Source: Xylocopa sonorina
Lineage: Eukaryota; Arthropoda; Insecta; Hymenoptera; Apidae
Reading direction: 5' to 3'
Assembly (NCBI RefSeq): GCF_050948175.1
Contig: NC_135199.1
Location: 7,630,501 to 7,694,500, forward strand
Length of the DNA stretch: 64,000 nucleotides
The position numbers and the translations under genes are program-made. Of the stretch, positions 11,650-24,514 are shown piece by piece. The notes beneath the pieces are model-generated. The model was given only the letters and a program-made list of their open reading frames with translations. It ran no database searches and was not told the DNA's origin. How positions within the stretch are numbered: the stretch's first letter is position 1; each line of letters starts with the position of its first letter.

Positions 11650-14600
11650 AACCGTGACTCGGTACCAGGGGGCTGTCGATCGGTCCACGGAGACGAGCGA
11701 TTTGTTATTCCCACGGGTAGACGCGCGCAGGAAATAACGGTAACATCCTCGCGATGATTACGATAATGTTAAAACATGGCCAGCTCGCACGAAATTAATG
11801 ACTACCTCCGCTCGTACGGTCTATTCATTTGTGGCTGCTGTCGAGTAAGGTTATCGAACTTCTGGGACCCGTCCGCAGGTTCGTTGTCACCTAATGGTCG
11901 TCGTTTGTTGCCTTCGGGATCCGGGATCCTCTTGAAACGAAAGTCTTGTCACTTCGTCGCGAGATGAATGGAACAGGAAGGCTCGCTTCTTATTTTTTTC
12001 GCGGCTGAATCGCTCGCTTCGCTGGCGTCCGTGAAGTTTAGTCAAACGAAGAAGAGGGTAATGAGGTAAAAGTGCGAAAGTAACACTCCGCGACCCTTTG
12101 CGTTTGAAATTATCGAATACTTTAGAGCTTGACTCGACTTTTTTCGAGGTTTTGTAAGCTTTTTTGAGCGTGCAGTTAGATGAATATTCGATTCGAGCCA
12201 GACGAGCGATACGGATCTCTGCCTCGATCCGCGGCGTGTTTCGCAAAGTCACGAGCGCCAGGGTAGGGAATCGGTCTCGCCTCGTTACAGCTGGATCTGC
12301 TTTAGTCATCGCTAACGAGCGATTAGCCGACATTGGTGCCACCGGGCAGAGAGGTTGACGTTAACGAAGACACGAGTAAGCGCGGCGGGAGACGACGTTT
12401 CCCTTTCGTTATCGCGCGCACGCTCGCTAATTACGTAAGCCGCGCGACAGAGGACTGCACTTCGCGCGTCGACCGGTTCGAAAAAAGCAGGCGTCCCGTC
12501 GAATGATAACCATTGAGAATCTTTAAGCCCCTTCCGAGCGGTCGCGCTCCAACCAGTAATCTTTTAGTAATGCCTCGACAAGCTTCTCGCATTATATTTC
12601 ACAGGATTAACTACCTTTTCGCCTCGTCCTTCTTCGTTTTTTGCCATTGTCAATCCGAGAGGAGCGTCTGAATTATGCTGAGCGTCTCGTGTTAACCGAT
12701 CGGTTGCACCAATTTCCTCTGTCGTCTCTCTTATCGAGTCTAATAGAAATTTTTATCGTAACATCGAACGTTAAATTTGTTCTACGCTACAAAACGGATG
12801 CAAAAGTAAGAGCGATGCATTATGCTCGAATTCGTTCGATCGACAGATCAGAAACACGTCTTAGATTACGCGGTAGATCTAGCATGGGATTATCCGTTAT
12901 GAGAAACTGATTAGTAATCGGGGAAAAATTGCATACAACAAAGATAGAGAGACAAGCTTCCAGTAGATGGAGGAGATTTAAATCTAGAAGAGAGGCTGGC
13001 AATTATTCCTTATCTCTAATAGCACAATCGAGTTGCGACAGACTCGAAAGCGCACCGCAACTACGATCTCCGCGTCCATTAATAACCCGTTGATTAATAA
13101 ATCAATCGCAGAACGAACGATCGTGATACTCGAACAACGAATCCCGCACGATTCCCCAGAATTCTCCAACGTCGAAGCGTGCAACGCGCGCAAACGACAA
13201 ACGGAAGTCGACGCGCGAGGAAACGGGATATTTTATGCAATCGACGCCATTAACCTAACCGAGCACCTCTTCGCCGTTAAGTAACCTCTCTCGAAACGTG
13301 GCCCAGAGCTGCAAAGAGCTCTTAAACTTCGAACCGCGTCGAGGATAATCGAGGACTGCCAACGAAGAATGACTGCCAGGAAGAACTGCGCGCGATCCTA
13401 CGCGATTGACGTAATCGTTCGAAAGAGTAGGTACTCGCTCGACTTTTTACGAGGAACGCTGGTCCTAGAGCTGGTCCATAATTATTGCTTCGAGGAAATG
13501 CCCTTCTTCCTGTGCGAAAGCCTCGAAGAAGAGGCATTAATTGCCAGCGAGTAGGAAAGAGGCACTAATTGTCGTAGGCGTGTCCTGGTAGCCTAAATCG
13601 AAGCGTTAATCCTTTACGATGACCTATGGGATTTCTCTCCAGCAGTGGAACGTTATTGCCGTTGGTGAAACTCATGGGAAACCAGCCGAACGAACGTTAC
13701 AGCCGAGTGGAATGCAATTTCCATAGACACTACTGGTTATTTATGCGCGTATCGTGTGGCCGTCGAGGGGGGCACAGAGCAGGTTTACAACGTTGAAATT
13801 ATGGGGACGTACGCGTTACGCAAGGTGGCTAATTCGGTCACAAATCGACTCGTTTTGGGAAGGTGCTGTTTAAACAACGAACGCTCCAGGCGAAAAGGAT
13901 TCGCGAGAGCTCGACGAAGTTTATCATCGACGAATGAACAGAGATTGCGAACTTACGTGATCCCAAGGAAAATTTTCAGCCGCGAATAGGTTCAGTTTAT
14001 GGAGCAATGAAAGTAAGGATGTAGTATCTCGAACAGAGAAGAGATAATATACGGTTGTTATCGACGAATTAGCGGTATTTGCGATTGCGTAAGTCCAACT
14101 TCCACGGAACGGTCTAAAACAATTTACAAACAATTATTATACGACGAAGCACTATTTCATCGTGTAATTTGTCTAATTTTAGTTCTGAAATGTGTGATGC
14201 GAAAAAAAGCAGCAGAAATCGAAGAGGATATTCTCTAAGTAAAAATTAGAATTGATGGGACCCGAATATGCGAATAAAGAACGCTCTGTCCGCGACGACG
14301 ATGAATTCAACTCGCGTAGCGCACTCGCGAGGTAACATCAGGAACGCGGGGCAATAGAAAAGCGTCTTCAGGAAGTGTAGATAGATGAACGCGGCATTAC
14401 GCTTGCAAATGTCGTGGTCGGGGCGGTTGGCCGTGGCTAGACGAGACGCGAGGCGATTTTCTCAGGGAAACGTCGATGCTGCCCGTTGCTCGCGAGCAGA
14501 AGCCCTCCGCGTACGTTACGGTCATGTTCGTAATAATGTGCGCTATGTTTCTCGACTGGTTCCGATGTAACGTAAGCCACGCCGATGGCAGCGCCTTTTA

Positions 14601-15595
14601 TGTTACGACATTGTGTAACAGGATAATATTATCGCGGACACAGCTTCCGACACTTGCTCCTTCGTGCACCGGCTGCGTGTACTGTCACCTCATCCGTGAT
14701 TTCCCTGATGCTTCTGGTCGCGGTACCAACCGAACGGTTGATGTTCCGCTGAAATAACAGACGATAAACTGTTATTTCCGTGCTCCTCAATCAATATACT
14801 TCTTCCTGGACTGTCTAATTACTCGAATACTTTTACGTATGCGTTTACAAGTACCATTCTACTCGACACAAGTATTGAACAAATTACCAACAAAATAATC
14901 GACATTTCTATAAAAACAAAAATACTATCAATCACGAAATAAATGCCACGAAACAGTACGATGCAGAAAAAGAAAAATTGTACAGCAAGTGATACGTAAT
15001 TTACATCGCGTTCGCACCACGCCTCCCACGACCCGCGTCAGCCAAGAAAATAACCGAGCGACCGTTCACTGTTACTCCCGCGGTGTTGTTCAGCGGCGTC
15101 GCGCGCGCATATTTACACGGGACAATTGACAACGCGCGTAATATCCAATCGCGCGGTTGCACAATGGGCGAAGGATCGATTTGCATCGAGCGATTCCGAC
15201 TTGAAACGCGACTCGTCGCCGCCGCCGGGCCATCGGGCGCAATGGCTCACAATAGAGTCGCGCGAGAGTTACGGCTCGATCGCCGCGCATTGTCCACATT
15301 CCCGAACCGCGAGGAGATCCACGGAGGGCTTCCTGGTGAAACGCAACACCAGATTTCGATCCGCGTGGCGCGCGTCCGCCTGCGCCCCCACGCCTCGGTG
15401 AAATCGAGATAGCGATGGCCGTTTATCTGGCAACATCTATCAGGGACCTTCGACCCCGGTGATTCGTCTCCCTTGTCGAACGTGCCTACACGTATACCTC
15501 TGAACTTAAACGACCGCTCCCCATCGCGCGCCTAGGGCGCCTTTTCGTATCGTCTCTCCTCTCGGTTGCTTTCGTTGCGCCGTCGACCCTTTAAG

Positions 15596-15603
15596 TATAT
15601 AGG
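15596..15603 (+). promoter_or_regulatory. TATA-like box, candidate core promoter
   Basis: TATATAGG follows a pyrimidine-rich stretch, with a GC-rich segment downstream. A 25-codon ATG ORF begins at 15670. No strong initiator lies at the expected distance of about 30 bp. Such words arise by chance, so support is weak. Confidence 0.1.
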
Positions 15604-16709
15604 CGCTGGGATATCAGCGAGGTAGGCGCGATCGTACACCTGTGCTTCGAGGCGAACCCTTTCACGGGAATGAGCGATCGCGCGCTTTTGAATGAAGCGT
15701 TGTTACCCGAGGACGCTGGACTTTTAAGCGCGTGCCGCGTTACATGACGTGAATTATGGATACAGACTTCTGATCGTTCTGCGTAATTGCGTGGTAACGA
15801 GCGATAGAAGACCTGGAAGGCTGGTTTCGATTTTAAAAATACTGTAAAACGTAAAAGTAATAAGATCTCTAGGTTTCTTGCTTGAAATCGTTACTCTAAA
15901 TTCTTACGATCAGAATCAACGGACTTTCGTTCGTCGAGTGGGAGTACGCGGCCAGTGATCGCGAGAGAAATCGTCGACAATTTGAACGACGGGATCGAAC
16001 CATCGTGAGAAGAGACCCACGGGTCTGCGGCACGCATCGCGGCTACTTGAAGCGGTTCCAGACCCGTCTGATCGGTACGCGATGTAACCCGGGTGAAGTC
16101 ATCGCGCTTGCGAAACCCTCTCGCGGAACGTGAACCGCGAATCGAAAGGAGAATGATGATAGTGAATCTCGATATGAAAAATAATTGCACGCTATTCACG
16201 GCTTTAACCGTGGTAAATCTATCCGCGAACGATCGACGATGCACCGTGCGTGGAATCGAACGGGACAATCGTGCAAAAACTGACTACGATTGCTACGACC
16301 GAAACGTTGCTCGCTGAAATGATCGACGCGTCCTACGCTTGGCGCAATTCAGATTCCACCGTCTGGAATGTCGTGAAAAGAGAAATTAATAAACAATAAG
16401 CTCGTACGAAGTTTCGCAACGCCCACAGTCGACGCGTAACTAGAATAACCGCGCGTTTCACACAGCTCGAGACAAGTGCGAGCGCATAGCACTGCTTATT
16501 CCCCACGTCCGGCGTGCACTTTTTCACGCGTGACCCGCGAACGAACGCCGTGGCGGACGTTTTCACGGCGTTTTACAGGCATCCGGTGGCGGGAGCGGAG
16601 AAAGTTCAAGAGGAAGCGCGCGGCCGTGCTGCACGCGTAATTCACGTCAGAACGCGCGCGTCTCCGCCGTGATTCGTAACGATGCCCATAAAGGTCAACC
16701 ACGTAGGAA

Positions 16710-16737
16710 CTGGCAAGGGGCTGCTGGCAAGGGGCTC
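16710..16737. repeat. 14-bp tandem duplication
   Basis: CTGGCAAGGGGCTG is followed directly by CTGGCAAGGGGCTC, so two head-to-tail copies match at 13 of 14 bases. It looks like a recent small slippage duplication. Confidence 0.85.
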
Positions 16738-17779
16738 GCCAAAAATGGCCGTCCGGCTGTGGACGCGACGCGCGCACCGCGCGATTTACGATATTGATTT
16801 TAAAAACGATCGATCGTGGCCTATCGACGCGGAAGGGAAGCCTGTGTTCCTGTTTAGGTCACGTCGCTGTTCTCTCAAATTGCCTGGTGCCATTACGAGT
16901 TCCTTTGATGTGTAAATGCGAGAGAGCGTACCTTTCGAAACGTTGCAAATTGCCTGATAGGTTTGAACGGAAAAATTTGCACGCATCTCGAGCAGAGAGT
17001 TGACTGAAAAAAAAAGTGTACCAGATGATCGTTTCATCGGATGGCATCGCGACTCTCGCGCGATCCTCCTGTCCGTCGTTTTATCAGAGCATCGATTCTT
17101 ACCCCGTGTTTGACAAATGGCGGTCCTCTAACAATGTAGAATGTCCCCCATGGATCTACATCTTCGATCTACATGGTTCCCCCGTTGCGTCGCTTTCGGG
17201 AATGCAATCTCTGTAATCTCGACAAGAGTCTATTCCCAGCGAAATGCACCTGATGAGTCTCAATTTTAGCTCTCCTTATGCCGATGACCGAGCGGAACGA
17301 CTCCCTTTGTGGCTGGGCACGTTCATCGAGTTCGCGCGACTACGCGCGCGGCTATCGACCGAATCTCCGCGCGCGACGCTGCGCGCAACAAAGCCACTCG
17401 CATTCCACTCGCGCATGGCAGCGTCGAAATTAATTCTCGTTACATCGCAACAGATAGGGTGGACGATAACGCAGGCGAACACGCAACGGGCACGTTGATT
17501 GATCGAGTCTAACGGATCCGGCACCAAAATACACGCGACACGACGACGCGCGAACACTCTCTTCCTCTGGGGCTGAACCCTCGGTCCTTCGAGGCGAACC
17601 TCGTTAATTTCGAACCGCCATCCGTCGCGGATAATTAATAAGCCGCGTTACGAGAACAGACTAAAAAACAGAGTAGGTATTTGCTTCTCGCTCTTCGACT
17701 AATGTCGATAAGCGCCAGAACAGGCGCGTACACGCGCGTGCCTCGCGACTACCATTCGAAAGTTCATCGTTCGCGAGAG

Positions 17780-17791
17780 TTTCCCGGGAAA
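17780..17791. promoter_or_regulatory. Perfect palindrome TTTCCCGGGAAA, copy 1
   Basis: The same 12-mer occurs again at 53053-53064. Its core TTCN4GAA fits the spacing accepted by some STAT-family proteins. That is established for the family, but use of this site is inference. Confidence 0.3.
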
Positions 17792-18515
17792 AAGGCACCC
17801 TGAATCATCGAGACGGCGCACGCGGCGCATCGTAATGATCTGCCAGCGAGGGCACAGCGTAGAGAGGCCGCGAATGAAAAATCACCGGCGAGCGAGCCAG
17901 AGAGTCCAATGAACATCTCCGGGACCACGGGGCCTGGTAATTTATGACACGGCCGCGCGTGACGTGAGAACGCGCGATTTACAGGCGCGAATCGTTACGA
18001 CATCTCTGTGTACACGCGCGCCGTTTGATTTCGTTTCGATCGACCGTGCACGTAGATACAATGCTTGCAGTAATACACTTAACAATATGAGAAATACATT
18101 CATCCTCTCTGGCTTCTTCGAATTCTCCACCTTTTCTTGTCCCAACCTCTGATACCTTTTTTAATTTTGCTTCTAACTCTTTTTTATCGTTAAATAAAGT
18201 TACTCTTGAAAACGAAGAGCCACAAGTACCATTTTCCGGAACACTTCTATAATTACCCATTGAACGATCCTCGTAGCTCGAAACGTGGCTCAGAGACGGT
18301 AAAATCAACTAACCTAGCTATTATCCGGTAATAACGAGCCACCGTAATTTTGTCAGGGCAATTAAACGATCTTAGGGAGAGGAGATACGCTCCACTAAGG
18401 GGACGGCGCTATTTTCCACGATGGTAGCTGGCGTGAGAGCCGCTCGTAATTCAGACTAGGTGAATATCACGGACTGGACGGCCAAGAGGCGTTTCGAGTC
18501 TGACTCCGCCGATAG

Positions 18516-19136
18516 ATTCACCGAGATAATCTTAATGCCGTGTTAATTATCCGTTGCCAGCCGGCAATTACCATTAGAATAGCTGCACGCCCTAAATTCC
18601 AGTGCTGCCACGAGCTTTATGAAAAACGTATCGTTCGACGATGGAACCGGACCCTGATCGTGGCAACGAAGCTTTTTACCGCTCCTTTTTTCCCTCCCCG
18701 AACTCATTGGCCCTCGTACGTTCTACTTTTTGCGGTGGTATTTGTGGGTCGGTCTCGCGGGACGCCGAACTGTCTTCGTTTTTGCGTTTACGGACGAGCA
18801 GATCGAGATTATCGTAGAAATACCTTGCGATCAACCAATTTTATCCTCCAAGTGCAACAAGTAAGTCCCATTCGATGGAACAGCCGTCTGATTGGGTTCC
18901 AACTGAACTGTGGAATTAAACAGCCGACGCGCAACGTTTCGAAAGTCACAATTAAAACCATTCCCGTGGGCGTGATCTACGTGCTCCACAGTATAATCAA
19001 ATTCCACGTGGTGGAAGCACGTGGGAGAAAGTCGAACGCGACCGTTGGTATCATAACCGAACCAGCTGCTGGACGGGGAACAATTCAAGCGGCGGATTTC
19101 TCGGTGGGAATTTTATCGCCGCTGAGGACCGCGTAA
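18516..19136 (+). other. Unassigned plus-strand open frame, ~206 codons
   Basis: The frame is open from after TAG at 18513-18515 to TAA at 19134-19136, with a GTG at 18540 and no early ATG. A hydrophobic run near WPSYVLLFAVVFVG could be a signal or membrane segment. A strong donor, CAA followed by GTAAGT at about 18855-18860, lies inside, and the stretch before it is open in a second plus frame too. The minus strand is also open across 18831-19333. Three open frames over one segment mean at most one can be real. The length is near the chance maximum for this window, and no family is recognised. Confidence 0.13.
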
Positions 19137-19333
19137 AAAAATTCGCGGCACGCGCGTAATGAGAAAACGAGTGAGAAACGATCGTTCGCAGCTAATACTT
19201 CTCCGATGCCAGGCCAAATGGGCCACTTAACGACGGTTACGATGGAATCCGCGGTCGAAGGGTCCGCGATGAACGCGCCATCGAATCGTCCATCGTGATC
19301 GACTTTCGATACCATCTCGTGGGATAAATCCAT
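18831..19333 (-). other. Two abutting minus-strand open frames
   Basis: One minus frame runs from 19333 to 19085 (82 codons; the start is an alternative codon). A second, shifted frame runs from about 19112 to 18831. They overlap near 19085-19112. The second contains several N-glycosylation-like NxS/T sites (NST, NQT, NGT) and two cysteines, giving it a secreted-protein look. No ATG opens the second frame, and no clean acceptor or donor joins the two. A frameshifted remnant, two exons or pure chance are all possible. I do not recognise a family. Confidence 0.1.
19005..19023. promoter_or_regulatory. Tandem canonical E-boxes, 7-bp spacer
   Basis: CACGTG at 19005-19010 and CACGTG at 19018-19023 are separated by GTGGAAG. 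Pairs of E-boxes spaced 6-7 bp are a known arrangement bound by the CLOCK:CYCLE/BMAL type of bHLH-PAS dimer. Nothing else here identifies a target gene, so circadian use is inference. Confidence 0.35.
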
Positions 19334-20711
19334 GGCTACGGAACGTCCTTAAACCGAGAATAAAAATAAGAATTATCGAGGAGACACTCGACGGAATAAT
19401 TTTGTCTTGATCTCCTTTCCAAACCGTGGAACGAAAGAGAAAATGAATTTCTTCATTGTTTATTCTAATTCCCATCTCTTCCGGTTTTTTTACTTCCGTC
19501 GCGTGCCACTTTCGTGCAGGCATCGTTCCATTAATAATTCATAATACAACCAAGCACGGTTTCACTCGTTGTTTCGACTCTCGATCCGCGTCGTTTTTAC
19601 AAATCCCACCGAGGACCGAAGAATCCAATTAGCACGATCGAACGAACAGCCTTGAATGAAGAAATTGATCGGTTACGAAGCCACGCGCAGAAGAGCCGCG
19701 CGGAGGCAATCCGTGCACGATTACGAGTCCTGGGATACGATCGTCATTCGGCCGCAATTACGCGTCTCGTTCGACGCGTATCATTCTCGTAACAGGTACC
19801 TCGGGTGAAACGTAATCCGTTCGCGAGCATCGATACGACCCTCGAAGGGATCCACGGGTGCATTAAGCAGCGTTAAATCCAAGCTACGCGGCCGTGTGTG
19901 CACGTGATGCTGCAGGTTTATTGCAATTAAACCACACCGAGCAATTGGCGTGCCGTCCTGTTATTACGATCAGATAATCCGAGCGTAACGTCCCGTCCGC
20001 GAGAACAGGTGGATGGTTCAAGGGCGCAGCGCGTGGCCTTCAGGATGCGTGAAACCTCCCTTGATTTGCTGGGCTGCCTCTTCATTTTTCCGCGAAACCG
20101 CCTGGCGGTGGAATCGCGTCCTCGAGGTCGTATCGGTGGATCTCGAGGCTGCTCCAAAGCCAAGGAGATCGTACACGCTGTGTTGTATCAACGGATTTTC
20201 TTCGTACGCTGATCTAAACTGAAAATGTGTGCATCGATTACGATGGTCAGTGCAACTATGCTCGTCCAACGAAGATGATACAAAGCTACACTAACGTGCA
20301 CGACGAGCTCAGCAACTCCTCTGCACAGGCTGGTATACTCGAATCTAGTTTTTACGGAGCAATAAATCCCAGAACGTTTCCTCGAATCTCTCGCGCGGGC
20401 GTTCGATATTTCACGAACGCTATCACCGTTATCTCGACCCGCCTCGTCCTCTAATTATAAGCTGCCATCGGTAGAACATGGCCGGTAGACATTTCTCGAG
20501 AGCCGTACCGCGCCTCGAGGTAGCATTGTCCTTTCAGAGCGTATTAAACTGGCCGTCCACCGCAGTGGTAACGCTCAAGACGAAACTCTGCCCCGGCCAC
20601 CCCTCGATAGAGTCAAGTATCATCGTTCGCCATATTTCATCCGCGTTTTTCGTGCGATACTTGGTTCATATTTCAGGCTTATCAACGTGTGCCCAGAAGG
20701 TAGCGGATCCT

Positions 20712-20738
20712 CCGCCCCCGCCTGTCTACCACCCCCCC
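20712..20738 (+). other. Cytosine-rich tract
   Basis: Runs of 5 and 7 C, plus CC pairs, lie within 27 bp with almost no purines. The minus strand is correspondingly G-rich. Folding into an i-motif or G-quadruplex is possible but not certain, because only two runs exceed two bases. Confidence 0.5.
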
Positions 20739-22809
20739 TGGCCTTTCTGTCTCTGCACCGGCCGGCAATTATAATCTGATTTTCGCGAAAGAAACGCAAC
20801 GAGATCCCTTATTCATTTTTATGCCGGGTCATAAATAACGCTGATACGACGAAATGTGTGTCGATGGGCAGTTTTTCGAGACGGCGGAGGGACTGCCTCG
20901 CTCGGGGCAGCCCCGTTCGCGTCGAAAAAAGAGGAACGATATTCATATATTAATACCGCCTCTATTCTTGCCCCCCTCGCGCGCTCGTTTAAACTTGTAT
21001 TTATAGCTTTCCGAGAAGGCGGCGTTGCGCTGGCAGAAATTCCATAGGCCAGTTCCTTCTCGCGCGATTCCCAAACGAATTTTATCGGAAACGATCAGAT
21101 AAATCACTGGTCCATTGTTAAATACCAACGCAACCGCCGTCAGATCGTGCCAAACGATACTGATTGGCTCCGATCCCGTTCGATTTCGACTCCTTAAACT
21201 CTGATCGGCTCCGTGCGTTCGCGTAACGACGTGGAAATCGACGCGTGCCCGTTCAGCCGCCCGTTTCGACCGCTTTCGCCGCGGCTCCGTTTCAATTATC
21301 GCGAGGCAGCACGCTTCGCTTCTTGCACGGTTGATCACTTTTGGCTCGTTAATAATTAAAATACCAGAGAGTTAGTCCGCGCACCTCGTCGATTGACAAT
21401 GGTGTTCCGAGTTGCAGCGTGATCCGAACGACCTGAACGGTATGATAATTGCCGCGCGATTTCGAACGATCGATCGCACTCTTACGAGCGTGTTTAATCG
21501 GGATAATCGATTTCGCGAAGGGTCTCGTTTACGCGGCGAGAGAAATACATTTTGAAATCTTCCAAGAGTATATAGAAATCAGTTTTCGAATCTTTCATCT
21601 GGAAACGTTCGACGCAGATTAACTTCTTATCACGCTCGAGCTTCGTTAAGATTCGAGATCACGATCCACTCGAGATTGTTTTACCCGCGGATAAAGTGGA
21701 CGAATAATTTCGGGATGAATATCGCTGGATACGTTCGCTTTTCTTGACTCATTAATCCTGGACGCCGCCGCGGCGGTTCGAAAAAGCGAGATAAATGAAA
21801 TCTTTCCAGCGCGCGAGTTGCTGTTCTTTCACTCGGTGAAACTTCAAAGCGAAATACCAAAGATTCTTATGCAGCCGCGAATCAGTTAGGAACGACGGTA
21901 TTCTTGGTAATTACAGTCGTGGACGAGATTAATTCCGAATAGAGTGATCTAGTTGGAAACGAATCGAAAGTCGTGAAGATGTTTGCGATACGTTCGCGAT
22001 AATTGTATAGAAGTTGAACAAATGGCAAGTATCGACTGTGATCAATGAAAAATTCGACAATTGTAGAGCACGAATCGCTTAACACAAATTTTAGAAGGCC
22101 TGGTAAGCGAACGTTAACGCGAGAACAATGGATGGCGGTGAACGCACGGTCAAATAATCATTATTGAATCATCCGAGTACACGATGCAATCTCGTGGCCG
22201 ATCTGTACACGGATTAAAACGTTGTAACGTTTTTTAGGGAGAAATCCGGTTCCCGGCGCGATAAAGGCGCTTTAATTAAGTATTGAACAGCAGTCGGCGT
22301 TGTTTATTTTCATTTGCTCCATTAATCATTCGACTCTATCTTTTTCCCTCGTCTATCCTCGCGGCACGTTTTTAATTCAAGTAAAAAAAACCAACTTTCG
22401 AGTACTTACGTACCATTTTTACTTGGACGATCCATTTTATTCGAGTTCCCTGAAAGAACACGTTTCTACGTACATCTGCACACGATTGGACCAAGCGATA
22501 TGGTCTACGTATTTATCCTACGATATATAACATCCCAACTAAGCGGTTGACTGGTATTCCTAACAAGTTTGTACATACTCGCCTAGAATCCGGTTGATTT
22601 TTCCTGAAAACGTGGTTATGACTGCTTCTTCCACTCTCTGGAGCATCGACAGAAACGTTCGAGCGTAAAAAGGGCTCGTAAACAGCCGCGTAGGAATTCG
22701 AGACGAGTTCGAGCTCGCCTTGTTCTCTCGCCAGGCTCGTTAACACGAACGTCCCGATCGGAGTGAAAGAAGAGGCTCGGTTTAATCGCGGATCGATAAG
22801 AGAATCGGT

Positions 22810-23300
22810 CTCTGCGGTCGGCGCGCTCGCGAGCTCTAACGCGACGAACGGGAGAAAGGTTTACGGCGACTTCTAAAGTTCAATAGCAACCGAAGCAGGC
22901 AAGGTTCGCCGCTATTTATTTTATAGGCGTGCTCCACTTGCCAGCCGGCCGAGAGGAACAGCCGCCATTCACCGAAAGAGAGAGGGAGACGGGCAGCAGC
23001 GACGCGGTGAACCGAGAGGGACGACGCGGACGGAAAGAAATCAAGGTTTACGATGCTGCACTTTAGCTGTTTCTGCATGCCACCGCGGCGCAGCACCGCG
23101 CACAGCGCGGCCACCACGATTTACGCGACAAGTTTGCACGGCTCACTTCGCGGGACGCGTCCGCTCCGGATTCGAGGGGAAGATATCGGCGCGCGAGCGC
23201 CTCGCAAGCCGCTCGAAACAACGAGGTTATTGGTCGTTCTTTTATTTCGTCGCACTTTTCTTCGCCCCCTCCTCTCTCGCTCTTCCCGCCTCTCTGTTCA
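22810..23300. promoter_or_regulatory. CpG-dense block, possible promoter region
   Basis: The segment is rich in CGCG, GAGAGA-like and GCGG words, with TATTTATTTTATAGG at about 22913-22927 near its start. ORFs are open on both strands (22836-23117 minus, 23053-23385 plus), which reflects composition. A promoter or first exon is plausible, but I see no decisive element. Confidence 0.15.
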
Positions 23301-24514
23301 GCTTTGGCACGGTCAACTTTACGCGGCTACGTACGCAAACCGGTTTAAATCCGCCTCGAATGAAGCACCGATCATTTGCCAATGAAATCACTTTAGGGAA
23401 ACTAAGGCGATCCGAGGTAAAGTTGCTCACTTCAGGCAGTCGTTTCTCGATCGTCCACGGTAGACCGCATCCGATCGAATTGGCCGTTTTCCTAACCTTG
23501 TTTCTCCGAATGAAATGGGAAAGCGTCGCAACCGGTTGCAGCACACGTACGAACGATATTTAGAAATTCCAAATATTGTACGTAAATATATGTGTAACGT
23601 GATTAAAGATAAGAATGCGACTTGATGAGATCTTCTTGATAATCGATATTAATTGCGAACAAATTCTTGCTGATCAGTCATTGCCAGCCTATTACCCCGG
23701 TGGTTTATCACAAAAGGCATTACTCGACGCAAGGCCTTCCACGCCAATAAGATAAAGTCGCCCAAGCGAGCTAGTGACTCCAATAAAATGCCCATTCATT
23801 ACGGTAGCATTAATCAACGTCCCCTATAATCGCTTTCTACGCTCGAAATTTATCTACGCGCGGCCCCACTCGCCGGACACCCGCTCGAACGGAGCGTTTT
23901 ATCGTCCGCTCGCGTACGCAACTACTGTGCGCGCGGTACCGCTCCACCTGACGGGGCTACCAGCCGAACAAGTTGCTCGTAAATTGGCAACTACGCGACT
24001 AACGCGATCCGCAATAAAACCAACGAACGAAACGCGCATTACATTCGCACTTATCAACGACCGTGACGCGAGCCAAGCCACGATGCACAACTTCGTTAAG
24101 GTAAATGGCGCGCGCGTTCTTGACCGACACGTTCACGTGTGCGATGCGTTATGCTCGTTACATGCTGAATAGCGTAACATTCCAACCGTGAGAAAGTCGT
24201 TTGCGATTTACTTTGCTCCGTCGAACTATCTGATCGGTCTGACGATCGTGAATAATGTTTCGTTGCGAGCAACGCTTTTGCCTGCACCGTAAAATCATTT
24301 CGATTGAGAAATACATGAATTATTCGATTATTCTTGAGTATTTTCTACGACGCTATACGTAAGAGAATCCATACAACGGGATAAGCACGATAGCGCATGC
24401 CTAACGACGAATCTAGCGGTTTTCCCGGCTAAATTCCACGCGTTATGCACGCGGAATTAATCACGGCGCGCTTGGCCTCGCGCCAGCGCAGCGATTAAAC
24501 GCGCTACAGCGACT

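Larger units (their letters stand above)
10328..18515. other. Non-genic stretch with short repeats
   Basis: No gene is recognised. Contents: a CGA repeat at 11629-11649, a TATA-like word at 15596-15603, a 14-bp direct duplication at 16710-16737, repeated TCTACAT words at 17134-17176, and a perfect 12-bp palindrome at 17780-17791. A 147-codon ATG frame on the minus strand (11887-12333) and several frames near 15.0-15.4 kb are open on both strands, and I treat them as chance. 13.0-14.3 kb is moderately AT-rich. Confidence 0.45.
19334..24514. other. Non-genic stretch, partly CpG-dense
   Basis: No gene is recognised. It contains a cytosine-rich tract at 20712-20738, a perfect 12-bp GC palindrome (CCGCCGCGGCGG) at 21765-21776, and a CpG-dense block at about 22810-23300. 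21.6-22.5 kb is AT-richer, with TTAATTAA-type words. ORFs around 20.0-21.3 kb and 23.0-24.2 kb overlap on both strands and are probably chance. Confidence 0.45.

Noticed and set aside
11887..12333. 147-codon ATG frame on minus strand
   Set aside because: Length is within the chance range, composition is Arg/Lys/Ser-rich as expected from the base content, and there is no motif.
17244..17498. A YADD-like string in a plus-strand ORF, suggesting reverse transcriptase
   Set aside because: The residues around it lack the hydrophobic context of the catalytic motif, the frame is only 84 codons, and no other RT block is present.
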